A stretch of DNA of 33,670 bases from contig QMPV01000013.1 of the NCBI GenBank assembly GCA_003648765.1, positions 1 through 33,670 on the forward strand, given 5' to 3'. Positions within the stretch are counted from its first letter, which is position 1, and each line of letters starts with the position of its first letter. The stretch comes from Candidatus Aminicenantota bacterium (GTDB lineage: Bacteria > Acidobacteriota > Aminicenantia > Aminicenantales > Aminicenantaceae). The notes below the pieces were generated by a model, which made no database searches, had not been told where the DNA came from, and saw only the letters and a list, made by a program, of their open reading frames with translations. The position numbers and the translations under genes were made by a program. Below are positions 17,775-24,388 of the stretch, in pieces.

Positions 17775-19531
17775 TTTTCTTGCCCCACTTTTTTCCGGAG
17801 AGATCTGAGTCGCCTGGTGGCGGTATAATTAACTTTTTGGCCCTTAATTTCCACTCCATAGAGTTGGCGGGCTTGAGAGGCGCTTATTTTTCCCGCTCTC
17901 AAGTCTTGAAGCACCTTTTCCGGCGGCCTTTCCAGAGGCGACCCATATCCACCTCCTCCAGCTGTCCGGGCGATAAGGATCTCTCCCGGCTGGAGTAAGA
18001 GACCATTGATTTTAGAAGGGATTTTTTTCCTTTTTTTCTGGGCCGATTGGACAAGAAATTGACCCGGTTGTCCAGGAAGACCGCCTTTTAACCCCCAAGG
18101 ACGGAAACGGTGGCGGTCGGCGTGAGCCGAAAAAAGCACCGGAGTCAGAACCATAATTTCCTTGGCTATGCCTAGCCCCCCTCGGTATTTGCCGGCGCCA
18201 CCAGAGTTCTTTACCAGACCATAACGAAGTACCCGCAAAGGATATTCCGTTTCCAAGGACTCTACAGGTAGATTGGAAGTGTTGGTGATATGGACCTGAA
18301 CCCCATCAAGGCCATCGCGTTGGGAGCGAGCCCCCAGGCCTCCTCCCAGAGCCTCAATGTAGACAAACTCCTGACCAGAGAGTTTTTGGGTGCCGCCAAA
18401 GATCAGAGCAGTGGTGGCGCCATTAGAAGCCGCGATAACTTTCTCCGGGAGGGCTTCACTGAAAGCTCCCAGAAGCACATCAACTACCCGCTGGCAGGTG
18501 TCGGTCCGACCGCCGACGGCAGCTGGTTCTTGAGCGTTGACCAGAGTCCCTGGGGGAGCTAAGATTCTCAGAGGGCGTTGAAAGCCGGCATTCATGGGGA
18601 TATCTGCAGCGAGTAAGGCTTTTATGGTGTAAAAAACAGAAGCTTCCAAGGCCACCTTAACCATATTGACCCCACCTTCGGCTTGGCAGGCGGTACCGGT
18701 AAAATCAAAAAATAAAGAAGGCTGGGGGGCATGTTCGACTCGAATCTTCACCTGGATTTTTAATGGCTTTGGGGAGCAACCGTCATCGTCCAGATAGTCG
18801 TGGTACTTATATTCCCCGGGAGGAATAGCTAGAATTTGTTGACGGAGCCATATTTCACTGTAGTTAAACAAGGCTTGAAGATTCTGGTTGATAGTTTCCC
18901 AACCATAAGAGAGGACAAGTTCTTCTAACCTTTTCGCTCCCCGTTGAAGGGAGGCCAGTTGCGCTCGCAGGTCACCTTCTCTTTCGCGGCGGTGGCGTAA
19001 ATTAGTCAAAATGGCTTCAGCTATTTCCTTTTGGAATTTCCCTTGGCGATAGAGAAACAGAGGGGGGATACGGAAACCTTCTTGGTAGATCTCTGTAGCA
19101 GCTCCGGCGGTGCCGCCTCCGGGGAAAGCTCCGCCAATGTCCGCCCAATGAGCAATATTGGCCACAAAACCCACCAGTTGGTGAGAGGCAAAAACTGGCT
19201 GGACCAGAGTGACGTCAGGCAGATGCGAGCCCCCGCCTTGAAATGGGTCATTGGTGATAATGACATCCCCAGGTGTAAGAGATGCTAAGGGAAATTTCTC
19301 GCAGATTTTTTCCATTAAACCCAGCATAGAGCCGAGATGGATAGGGATATGTTCAGCCAAGGCCACTAGTTCTCCCTGGGAAGAGAAAAGGGCACAGGAA
19401 CAGTCGCGGCGTTCTTTGATGTTGGTGGAATAGGCTGTTCGGATTAAGGTGACACCCATTTCCTCGGCAATACCCTGCAAGGCATGCCGCAGGACTTCGG
19501 TAGTAATGGGGTCTACGTGGGAGTAGCTCAT
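17768..19531 (-). CDS. hyuB: Hydantoinase B/oxoprolinase family protein, HyuB subunit
   Basis: 587 residues, slightly longer than the common 520-580. The N terminus DPITTEVLRHALQGIAEEMG with IKERRDCSCALF is typical. Conserved NDPFQGGGSHLPDVTL near 93-108, TGTACQAEGGVN in the middle and GGRTDTCQR near 345 mark the HyuB fold. It is the catalytic partner of HyuA. The ATG overlaps the preceding asnB-like stop as ATGA, and its own stop overlaps the hyuA start, so all three proteins are translationally coupled. The ribosome site is weak, as expected for a coupled start. The C terminus has a glycine-rich AGGGGYGSPLERPPEKV motif common in the family. Confidence 0.92.
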   Translation of the reverse strand: MSYSHVDPITTEVLRHALQGIAEEMGVTLIRTAYSTNIKERRDCSCALFSSQGELVALAEHIPIHLGSMLGLMEKICEKFPLASLTPGDVIITNDPFQGGGSHLPDVTLVQPVFASHQLVGFVANIAHWADIGGAFPGGGTAGAATEIYQEGFRIPPLFLYRQGKFQKEIAEAILTNLRHRREREGDLRAQLASLQRGAKRLEELVLSYGWETINQNLQALFNYSEIWLRQQILAIPPGEYKYHDYLDDDGCSPKPLKIQVKIRVEHAPQPSLFFDFTGTACQAEGGVNMVKVALEASVFYTIKALLAADIPMNAGFQRPLRILAPPGTLVNAQEPAAVGGRTDTCQRVVDVLLGAFSEALPEKVIAASNGATTALIFGGTQKLSGQEFVYIEALGGGLGARSQRDGLDGVQVHITNTSNLPVESLETEYPLRVLRYGLVKNSGGAGKYRGGLGIAKEIMVLTPVLFSAHADRHRFRPWGLKGGLPGQPGQFLVQSAQKKRKKIPSKINGLLLQPGEILIARTAGGGGYGSPLERPPEKVLQDLRAGKISASQARQLYGVEIKGQKVNYTATRRLRSLRKKVGQEKC

Positions 19532-20997
19532 ATATGTTTGGTTCGACCTATTTCTTCCAGAGGCACCTTCTGGCCAAAAAAGCTTTTAAAGATTTTATAG
19601 TAGAGTAATTCTTCTTTGGAGCGAAGATGAAAATTTTCTTTTATGATCCGGGAGTTAACAAATTCTTCATCACTTATTTTTTCTTCAGCGTAATCAGCTA
19701 TCATCTCCCAGACACCCGCGCCCTGCCAGAATTTTTCTTTCCGCCGGTTAACTACTTTTGCCGGCAAGTATTCAGCCACAGCTTGGCGCAGAGGCCATTT
19801 CTCAATCTTGTCTTGGTCATAAATCTTCCAGCGGGCAGGAATAGCCAAGGCCAAGCGGACTACTTCCGGATCAAGGAAGGGAGTTACCACCCCATGTCCA
19901 TGAGCTATGGCTGAGCGGTCTACCCGTTGAAGAGCTGTATTGTGGAGAGCAGCTATAGCTTCTTGAATACAGATGGTCAGTTCTACATCACTCTGACAGT
20001 TTTTCTGGTAATCATAACCGGCGAAAAGTTCATCTCCCCCTTCACCAGAGAGGATGAAGGCAACGTGCTCAGCCGCCATCTCGGCGACCAGGTAATTACC
20101 AACAGCACTGCGGATAAGCGGAGCATCAAAAGATTCAAGATGATAAATGACTTTATCCAACACCGCCAGGGTTTCCTGGAGAGTATAAAGACGTTCATGA
20201 TGGATGGAGCCAATATGGTCGGCTACCAACCGAGCATGTTCGAGATCAGGGGCACCTTTAACTCCGGCGGAAAAGGTATGGAGGTGGGCAATATGATTTT
20301 TGGCTAGGGCCGCCATGGCACTGGAGTCAATACCACCGCTTAACCACACTCCAATGGCTGTTTCCGAGGCAGGAATGGCCCTCTGGACGGCTTTGTCTAG
20401 GCAAGAATAGAGTTGACGAGCGCTGTCTTGAGGGGAAGCAAAGTTAATATCAGCCGGAAGATATGGTTTGAAGGGGAATAGACCCGAATTGGCGATAAAA
20501 AAGTGACCCGGAGGGAATTCACGGACTTCATCCACCACATCAACCAGAGCTTTTATTTCCGAGGCGAAACAAAAGTGGCTGTGGTGAAAGCCATAATAAA
20601 GAGGGCGGACTCCCAGTCGATCGCGAGCCAGAACAAGGGTATCAGAGGTAACCATGGCTAGAGCGTAGTCACCTTCCAGGTGGTCAAATAATTCTCCACC
20701 TGATTGGGCCCAGGAAGCCAGGAGGGCTTCTTTAAGGTTATTCGCATTTTCCCCTTCAGAGCCGGGCAACTTTTCGGGATGAGTGAGGCGACCGTCCATG
20801 ATAATATTTGTTTCCCGGGATGAATTATCTAAAGGGCCAGGCTCTTCAGGCAGGTTGACTAGCTTGACCGTTCCCAAAGTAGCTTGAGAGCCTGACCAGA
20901 TATCACCTAGTTGAGAGTTTTTATGGGTCATTTTTTGGAGCATCTTTTTGACCACCTCTTGACCATTGGCCGAGAGAATACCTGCAATCCGTGCCAT
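19528..20997 (-). CDS. Asparagine-synthetase-like ATP-dependent amide ligase lacking the glutaminase cysteine
   Basis: 489 residues, shorter than typical AsnB (about 550-630). The N-terminal half keeps the class II glutaminase fold outline (DRLGVRPLYYG at 126-136), but the catalytic start MCGIAG is MARIAG, so Cys1 is absent. The glutamine-binding NGEIYN region reads MDGRLTH near 68-74. The synthetase half is intact: PP-loop SGGIDSS at 220-226, SGEGGDELFAGY at 318-329 and the RRKEKFWQGAG loop with the probable catalytic lysine near 420. AsnB homologues without Cys1 include beta-lactam synthetase and carbapenam synthetase, which adenylate a carboxylate and form an amide without glutamine. The start is secure: GGGAGGT lies just upstream. 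It is first in the operon with hyuB and hyuA. Confidence 0.9.
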   Translation of the reverse strand: MARIAGILSANGQEVVKKMLQKMTHKNSQLGDIWSGSQATLGTVKLVNLPEEPGPLDNSSRETNIIMDGRLTHPEKLPGSEGENANNLKEALLASWAQSGGELFDHLEGDYALAMVTSDTLVLARDRLGVRPLYYGFHHSHFCFASEIKALVDVVDEVREFPPGHFFIANSGLFPFKPYLPADINFASPQDSARQLYSCLDKAVQRAIPASETAIGVWLSGGIDSSAMAALAKNHIAHLHTFSAGVKGAPDLEHARLVADHIGSIHHERLYTLQETLAVLDKVIYHLESFDAPLIRSAVGNYLVAEMAAEHVAFILSGEGGDELFAGYDYQKNCQSDVELTICIQEAIAALHNTALQRVDRSAIAHGHGVVTPFLDPEVVRLALAIPARWKIYDQDKIEKWPLRQAVAEYLPAKVVNRRKEKFWQGAGVWEMIADYAEEKISDEEFVNSRIIKENFHLRSKEELLYYKIFKSFFGQKVPLEEIGRTKHI

Positions 20998-21039
20998 CTT
21001 AGACCTCCCATGTAAAAGACGGGTTTCAATAACCAGCTA

Positions 21040-21056
21040 GGGAAAAAGTCTTTCCC
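21040..21056. promoter_or_regulatory. Inverted repeat in the asnB-hyuBA leader
   Basis: GGGAAA (21040-21045) and TTTCCC (21051-21056) pair across AAGTC. It lies about 45 bases upstream of the asnB-like ATG and could be an operator or a leader hairpin. No regulator gene is nearby. Confidence 0.3.
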
Positions 21057-21119
21057 TTTTTTGGTAATGTCAATTATGAATATCTAAATTTATAGCTGGA
21101 GTAAACAAATAAGAAGTTG

Positions 21120-21148
21120 AGTCTATCATACTAAAATTTAGGTGTCAA
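21120..21148 (-). promoter_or_regulatory. Possible promoter of the asnB-hyuB-hyuA operon
   Basis: On the minus strand, a perfect TTGACA (21148-21143) is followed after 17 bases by TAGACT (21125-21120). The -35 box touches the outer direct repeat of the IS-like remnant. Confidence 0.3.
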
Positions 21149-21403
21149 CAAACAGGGGGAAGAGTGTTCCGTAAAGAACAAAAGTAGACATTTTGTAAAG
21201 ATCAAAAGTAGACGTCAGGGGAATGGGGGGAGAGAGGGGAGGGGCCTCAAAAATAGAAGCCTTCAGGCGGACTTTAAAGTTGCCGGATTCGGTCTCAAGT
21301 AGTTTATCTTTAATCTGATGTCTACTTTTGTTCACTTTTAATCTACTCTTGTTTGTTACGTTGCCTCTCCTTTTGATTTTTACGTAACACAAACAGAGGG
21401 AAG
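21148..21403. mobile_element. IS-like remnant or MITE with terminal inverted repeats, no transposase
   Basis: Two terminal regions, 21170-21216 and 21317-21360, are imperfect inverted copies of each other. The perfect core is GAACAAAAGTAGACA (21176-21190) against TGTCTACTTTTGTTC (21319-21333). Each end holds two direct copies of an AAAAGTAGA-type motif, as in multi-repeat ends of IS21-like elements. The whole is flanked by direct repeats ACAAACAGGGGGAAG (21148-21162) and ACAAACAGAGGGAAG (21389-21403), 14 of 15 identical. Only about 100 bases lie inside, so no transposase is encoded. Assignment to the IS21 group is from memory of end structure and is uncertain. Confidence 0.6.
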
Positions 21404-21794
21404 GGTTTCAGGTATAGCTTTGGGGCTTCCCCTTGAACCTTCGTTTTATCCGGAGTTTTAACTCCCAGACGGCAAGTGGAGGTTGAGGAGGTTAGCCGTT
21501 TGGATAAAGCCTCTGCTTTAATAACTTTTTACCGAGTCAACCAACAAGCCCATTCCTTTTGGGGAGTAAACGCCGTTTAAAGTAATTTTTTAGCCACGAG
21601 GGGATGAACTGATTTTGCAGCCTTTGATTCATGGTAATAATGGATATCGAGAGACATCTAAAGGTAGAGAAGTTGGAGATCTTGAGTTGAAGGTCGATCT
21701 TTTTCTTTCAATTTTGACCTAAAGTCAAGGCACGTCCTCTTAAGAGAAGCTATGTTTGGTAAGTTGGGTAGTCTGGACTGGTTTCAAGCCTGAA

Positions 21795-22091
21795 TTAGTT
21801 CTTTTTTTTCTTCAAACTTAGAAGCCGCCAGCAGGCTACTCCCAGAATAATGGTTAGGACCCCGAATAAGACCCCTCCGCGCAAGGCAGCTATGGGTTCA
21901 TTTTCTCCCAGACTGGTGCCCACGAAAGCCAGAGTGAAGCCGGCCAGGCTGAACCAGAGCAGGATAAGCAACCATTTCCACCAGGTCAACTTGATTCCCC
22001 GGTCCTCCGCCCAGGTTTTTATTCCCAGAATCACCAAGCAGGTGAGAATACCTTCGATGAACCAGAAGAAGCCGCTATTAAAAATTGACAT
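21795..22091 (-). CDS. rdhB: Reductive dehalogenase membrane-anchor protein (RdhB-like)
   Basis: 98 residues, highly hydrophobic, with three predicted membrane helices at about 6-24, 38-58 and 68-90. The first loop has the charged EDRG and the second helix begins with WWKW. Size, helix number and position directly behind rdhA match RdhB proteins, which tether the exported catalytic subunit to the outer face of the inner membrane. The ribosome site AAGGAGG overlaps the rdhA stop codon (TAAGGAGG), and the gap between the genes is 12 bases, so translation is coupled. Sequence conservation within RdhB is low, so the call rests mainly on topology and context. Confidence 0.82.
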   Translation of the reverse strand: MSIFNSGFFWFIEGILTCLVILGIKTWAEDRGIKLTWWKWLLILLWFSLAGFTLAFVGTSLGENEPIAALRGGVLFGVLTIILGVACWRLLSLKKKKN

Positions 22092-22103
22092 GGCTAGACC
22101 TCC

Positions 22104-23570
22104 TTACTCGAATTCGATAAAGTCTTCGGTCCGCAACCACCAGGGAGGACGCCGATAGGAGGCGTTTTTACCTCCGAGGGAAGGAATGTAATAGTCTTGC
22201 GGGTTGGGTCCAGGATAGAAGATTTTTTGCAGTTGGGTTAAGGCGTCATGAGACAGGCCGGTGGGGTCATTGGAACTGAGATTAAGAGCGGCTCGATGGA
22301 GCCAATTAGCTTTGCGGGTATAGGGGCAGACGGCGATACAAAGGCGACAGCCCATGTTGCCGAGATTAGAATTCCAGAAATTGTAGCATTTAGCGGCGTG
22401 CAGTTGCCATTTGCGATAGCCCCGGACAACTACTTTATCTCCTTTGGTGATGGCTCCGCTAGGGCACTGTTCGGCACAAATTTTGCAAGTTTTACAAAAA
22501 GATTCCACCCCGAATTTGATGGGCTTGTCCGGCTTCAAAGGAATATTGGTCGTCACCACCGCGGCTCTAAAATTTGGTCCGAGCTCAGGAGTAATTACAA
22601 TGGAACTGCGGGCCTGTTCGCCTAGTCCGGCGTCGATCATAATCGGGGGCACCATTAAATCATAGGAATAACCAGGGGTGTGCGGCCGGGCGGCGTAACC
22701 CAGATATTTAATGAAAGCCGCCAGGCGATAGGCGATAATCCGAGAAATAGAATAAGCGTCTTCAGAGGTGCCGTAGTTGGGATTAGCGTACATCGGGTCC
22801 CAGGACATAGGTGTGCCAACCACGATAGCGTATTCCCAGTGTGAAGGGATTTCTAGAGGCTGGTTGGGGTCCAGACCTCGGCCTGGAATGGGGTATTGAA
22901 ACACCCAATCGGGGTTGAGACGAGCGATCCCGACCAGCGTGGCTCCTAGTTCGTGAGCGATTTTTTTGATAAGACGCGAGGTTTTGGCCGGGCTTTTAAG
23001 CTTGTAAGGCCGGCGCAGTTTTTCTTGGCCACGACCCCAACCTACGTAGGGAAAATCGGCTTTTTCTGGAGGTTCAGTTATTCGAGGTGGAACCACCGCT
23101 GCCATAGCCTCCGACCAGGCTTCAGCCAGCAGAAAAGTGCGGCCATATTTTTCCTGGTCAGCCATTAGTTTTGGTCTCAGGACCTTGATATTCTCCAGAT
23201 CAAGTTCTAAATCTTCGGGATGTTCCTGATAATATTTTTGAAGATGCTCTGGTAAGCTCTCAATTCTCGGGTCTTGCCGCCAATAACGCACAAAAGTCGG
23301 CAAGCGAGAAAAAACTATCTCGCTGCGCGGATCTACGCGGCGGGTCGGCCCGACTTTTTCATAAGGAGGCTCATTCACCGTAAAGCGGTGACGAGGGAAA
23401 GTTTGGTCACCTCCTTCAAAGGTTTTCCAGCCGGTGTAACTGGCCGGGTCCCGGCCAGCTTCATAACCAAAGAAGCCCAGTCCACTGAGTCCCAAGACGG
23501 CACTGGTGGCTCCAGTGGCTTTCAGAAAACTCCGGCGGGAAAACTTTGTTTTGGGCTTATTCTGCTCCAT
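22104..23570 (-). CDS. rdhA: Reductive dehalogenase catalytic subunit (RdhA), Tat-exported
   Basis: 488 residues, normal for RdhA. A Tat signal SRRSFLK is at residues 11-17, followed by a hydrophobic stretch to about 36. The corrinoid-binding nitroreductase-like domain covers about 195-345, with the family block PPIMIDAGLGEQAR (308-321) and ITPELGPNFR (326-335). Two [4Fe-4S] clusters follow: C359-x2-C362-x2-C365-x3-C369-P, and C395 with C408-x2-C411-x3-C415-P. These enzymes use a cobamide to remove halogens from organic compounds as a respiratory electron sink. GGAGG precedes the ATG, and rdhB follows 12 bases after the stop. No regulator, cobamide or second rdh gene is in the window. The substrate is unknown. 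Epoxyqueuosine reductase is excluded by the Tat signal, the block order and the anchor gene. Confidence 0.92.
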   Translation of the reverse strand: MEQNKPKTKFSRRSFLKATGATSAVLGLSGLGFFGYEAGRDPASYTGWKTFEGGDQTFPRHRFTVNEPPYEKVGPTRRVDPRSEIVFSRLPTFVRYWRQDPRIESLPEHLQKYYQEHPEDLELDLENIKVLRPKLMADQEKYGRTFLLAEAWSEAMAAVVPPRITEPPEKADFPYVGWGRGQEKLRRPYKLKSPAKTSRLIKKIAHELGATLVGIARLNPDWVFQYPIPGRGLDPNQPLEIPSHWEYAIVVGTPMSWDPMYANPNYGTSEDAYSISRIIAYRLAAFIKYLGYAARPHTPGYSYDLMVPPIMIDAGLGEQARSSIVITPELGPNFRAAVVTTNIPLKPDKPIKFGVESFCKTCKICAEQCPSGAITKGDKVVVRGYRKWQLHAAKCYNFWNSNLGNMGCRLCIAVCPYTRKANWLHRAALNLSSNDPTGLSHDALTQLQKIFYPGPNPQDYYIPSLGGKNASYRRPPWWLRTEDFIEFE

Positions 23571-23597
23571 GATTCCTCCAAAAATTATTCTTTGCCT

Positions 23598-23616
23598 CTT
23601 TTAAAGGCTTTTAAGG
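23598..23616. repeat. Short tandem repeat in the rdhA leader
   Basis: CTTTTAAAGG is followed at once by CTTTTAAGG. It lies between the proposed rdhA promoter and its ribosome site, so it will be in the 5' leader. It could be a protein site or chance AT-rich sequence. Confidence 0.3.
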
Positions 23617-23632
23617 ATAAGAACAGGGTAAG

Positions 23633-23662
23633 ATTATATATATTTAGAATATTCCCAGGCAA
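23633..23662 (-). promoter_or_regulatory. Probable rdhAB promoter with palindrome in the spacer
   Basis: On the minus strand, TTGCCT (23662-23657) is followed after 18 bases by a perfect TATAAT (23638-23633). The -10 box lies about 62 bases before the rdhA ATG. The 8-bp palindrome GAATATTC (23647-23654) sits between the two boxes, where a repressor or activator site would be expected. Confidence 0.45.
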
Positions 23663-23915
23663 ATTGAATTTAAGTGGCAGATTGGATGAAGGCAGCTTTT
23701 TAGTTGATTGAACATTTCAAGCCGATTTTACGTAACTAATAAATAAAGAGCCCTGGGAAGAAGAGAATTAGTGTAGTTTCTGATCAGCAGTTTTGGTTTA
23801 AAGAAGAACGGAAATTGAAGATCCAGTTGGTTGAACTTGGTGGATGTATCCCTAATTACGTCAGAGGTGAAAGGGAAGACCTTGTACGTGGAAAATAGCT
23901 GTAGAGATCTAACAA

Positions 23916-24057
23916 AGTGTCCGACACCTAATGAAAGGTGTCAGACACCACAATTAAGGTGTCAGACACACAAATGTAGGTGTCAGACACCCAAGATTTA
24001 TGCGACACAATTGTAAGTATGTGATATCAAAATGCTGGACACAGTATCTGACCCCAA
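23916..24057 (+). repeat. Palindrome array 1, exact 21-bp period
   Basis: Copies of the 13-bp palindrome GGTGTCAGACACC or close variants begin at 23916, 23937, 23958 and 23979. Each is followed by an 8-base spacer that differs between units. At the next register (24000) the palindrome is replaced by ATGCGACAC, and at 24021 by a degenerate GTGATATCA. The array closes with GACACAGTATCTGACCCCAA at 24038-24057. The same elements recur in the same order and orientation in array 2. It encodes no supported protein. Confidence 0.85.
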
Positions 24058-24388
24058 TTGTCCAAGGAGGAAAATAAGGAGATTAGTTCACCAGAGAGCT
24101 GGCTCATCACGGAAATAAGGACGGTGACGAACCTGGCTAACAAGGTGAAAAGATTGCCGGAAAAGGATAATCGCCTAAATCAATAAGGGGAATTGAGCGG
24201 GAATGAGAGAGTGTCAATGAAAAAAAGAGTAGCGGTTTTTCTGAATTTAAATAAGCTGACCGGAGTCGGAAAGTTCCAGCCTTCGCCTCTTATTGTTTTT
24301 TCTGGTAGGACAGGAAGCAAGACAATAATTGGTGAGCTTTCTTCTTTAAGAGACTTTTAGAATAAAAAATAATGGAAGGAGAAAAGTA

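Larger units (their letters stand above)
20998..21794. other. Intergenic region between asnB-like gene and rdhB
   Basis: 797 bases. The part next to the asnB-like gene holds a 5' leader with an inverted repeat (21040-21056) and a possible promoter (21120-21148). Next comes the IS-like remnant at 21148-21403. The stretch 21404-21794 shows no gene, RNA or repeat I can support. Confidence 0.55.
23571..24388. other. Intergenic region between rdhA and the serine hydrolase (divergent)
   Basis: 818 bases separating divergent genes. It holds the rdhA promoter, palindrome array 1 (23916-24057) and about 330 bases leading to the serine hydrolase in which I see no further gene or repeat. Confidence 0.55.

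Noticed and set aside
21138-21392. 84-codon minus-strand frame across the IS-like remnant
   Set aside because: It spans both inverted ends and the interior. Its ends are made of the repeat sequence, and the peptide has no recognisable domain.
22248-22625. 125-codon plus-strand frame inside rdhA
   Set aside because: It is antisense to the Fe-S and corrinoid domain of rdhA, whose motifs are intact. There is no independent support.
23703-23719. FNR/CRP-like dyad TTGA-N9-TCAA upstream of rdhA
   Set aside because: The spacing does not match FNR (TTGAT-N4-ATCAA) or CRP (TGTGA-N6-TCACA), and it lies upstream of the likely promoter by more than 40 bases.
23831-24016. 61-codon open frame across array 1, with a 7-residue periodic peptide
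   Set aside because: A 21-bp period is 7 codons, so frames through the array stay open automatically. It starts at TTG without a ribosome site. The similar frame at 27879-28064 is explained the same way.
23916-24057. Possible CRISPR array
   Set aside because: The repeats are 13-base palindromes with 8-base spacers, far below CRISPR sizes, and no cas gene is present.
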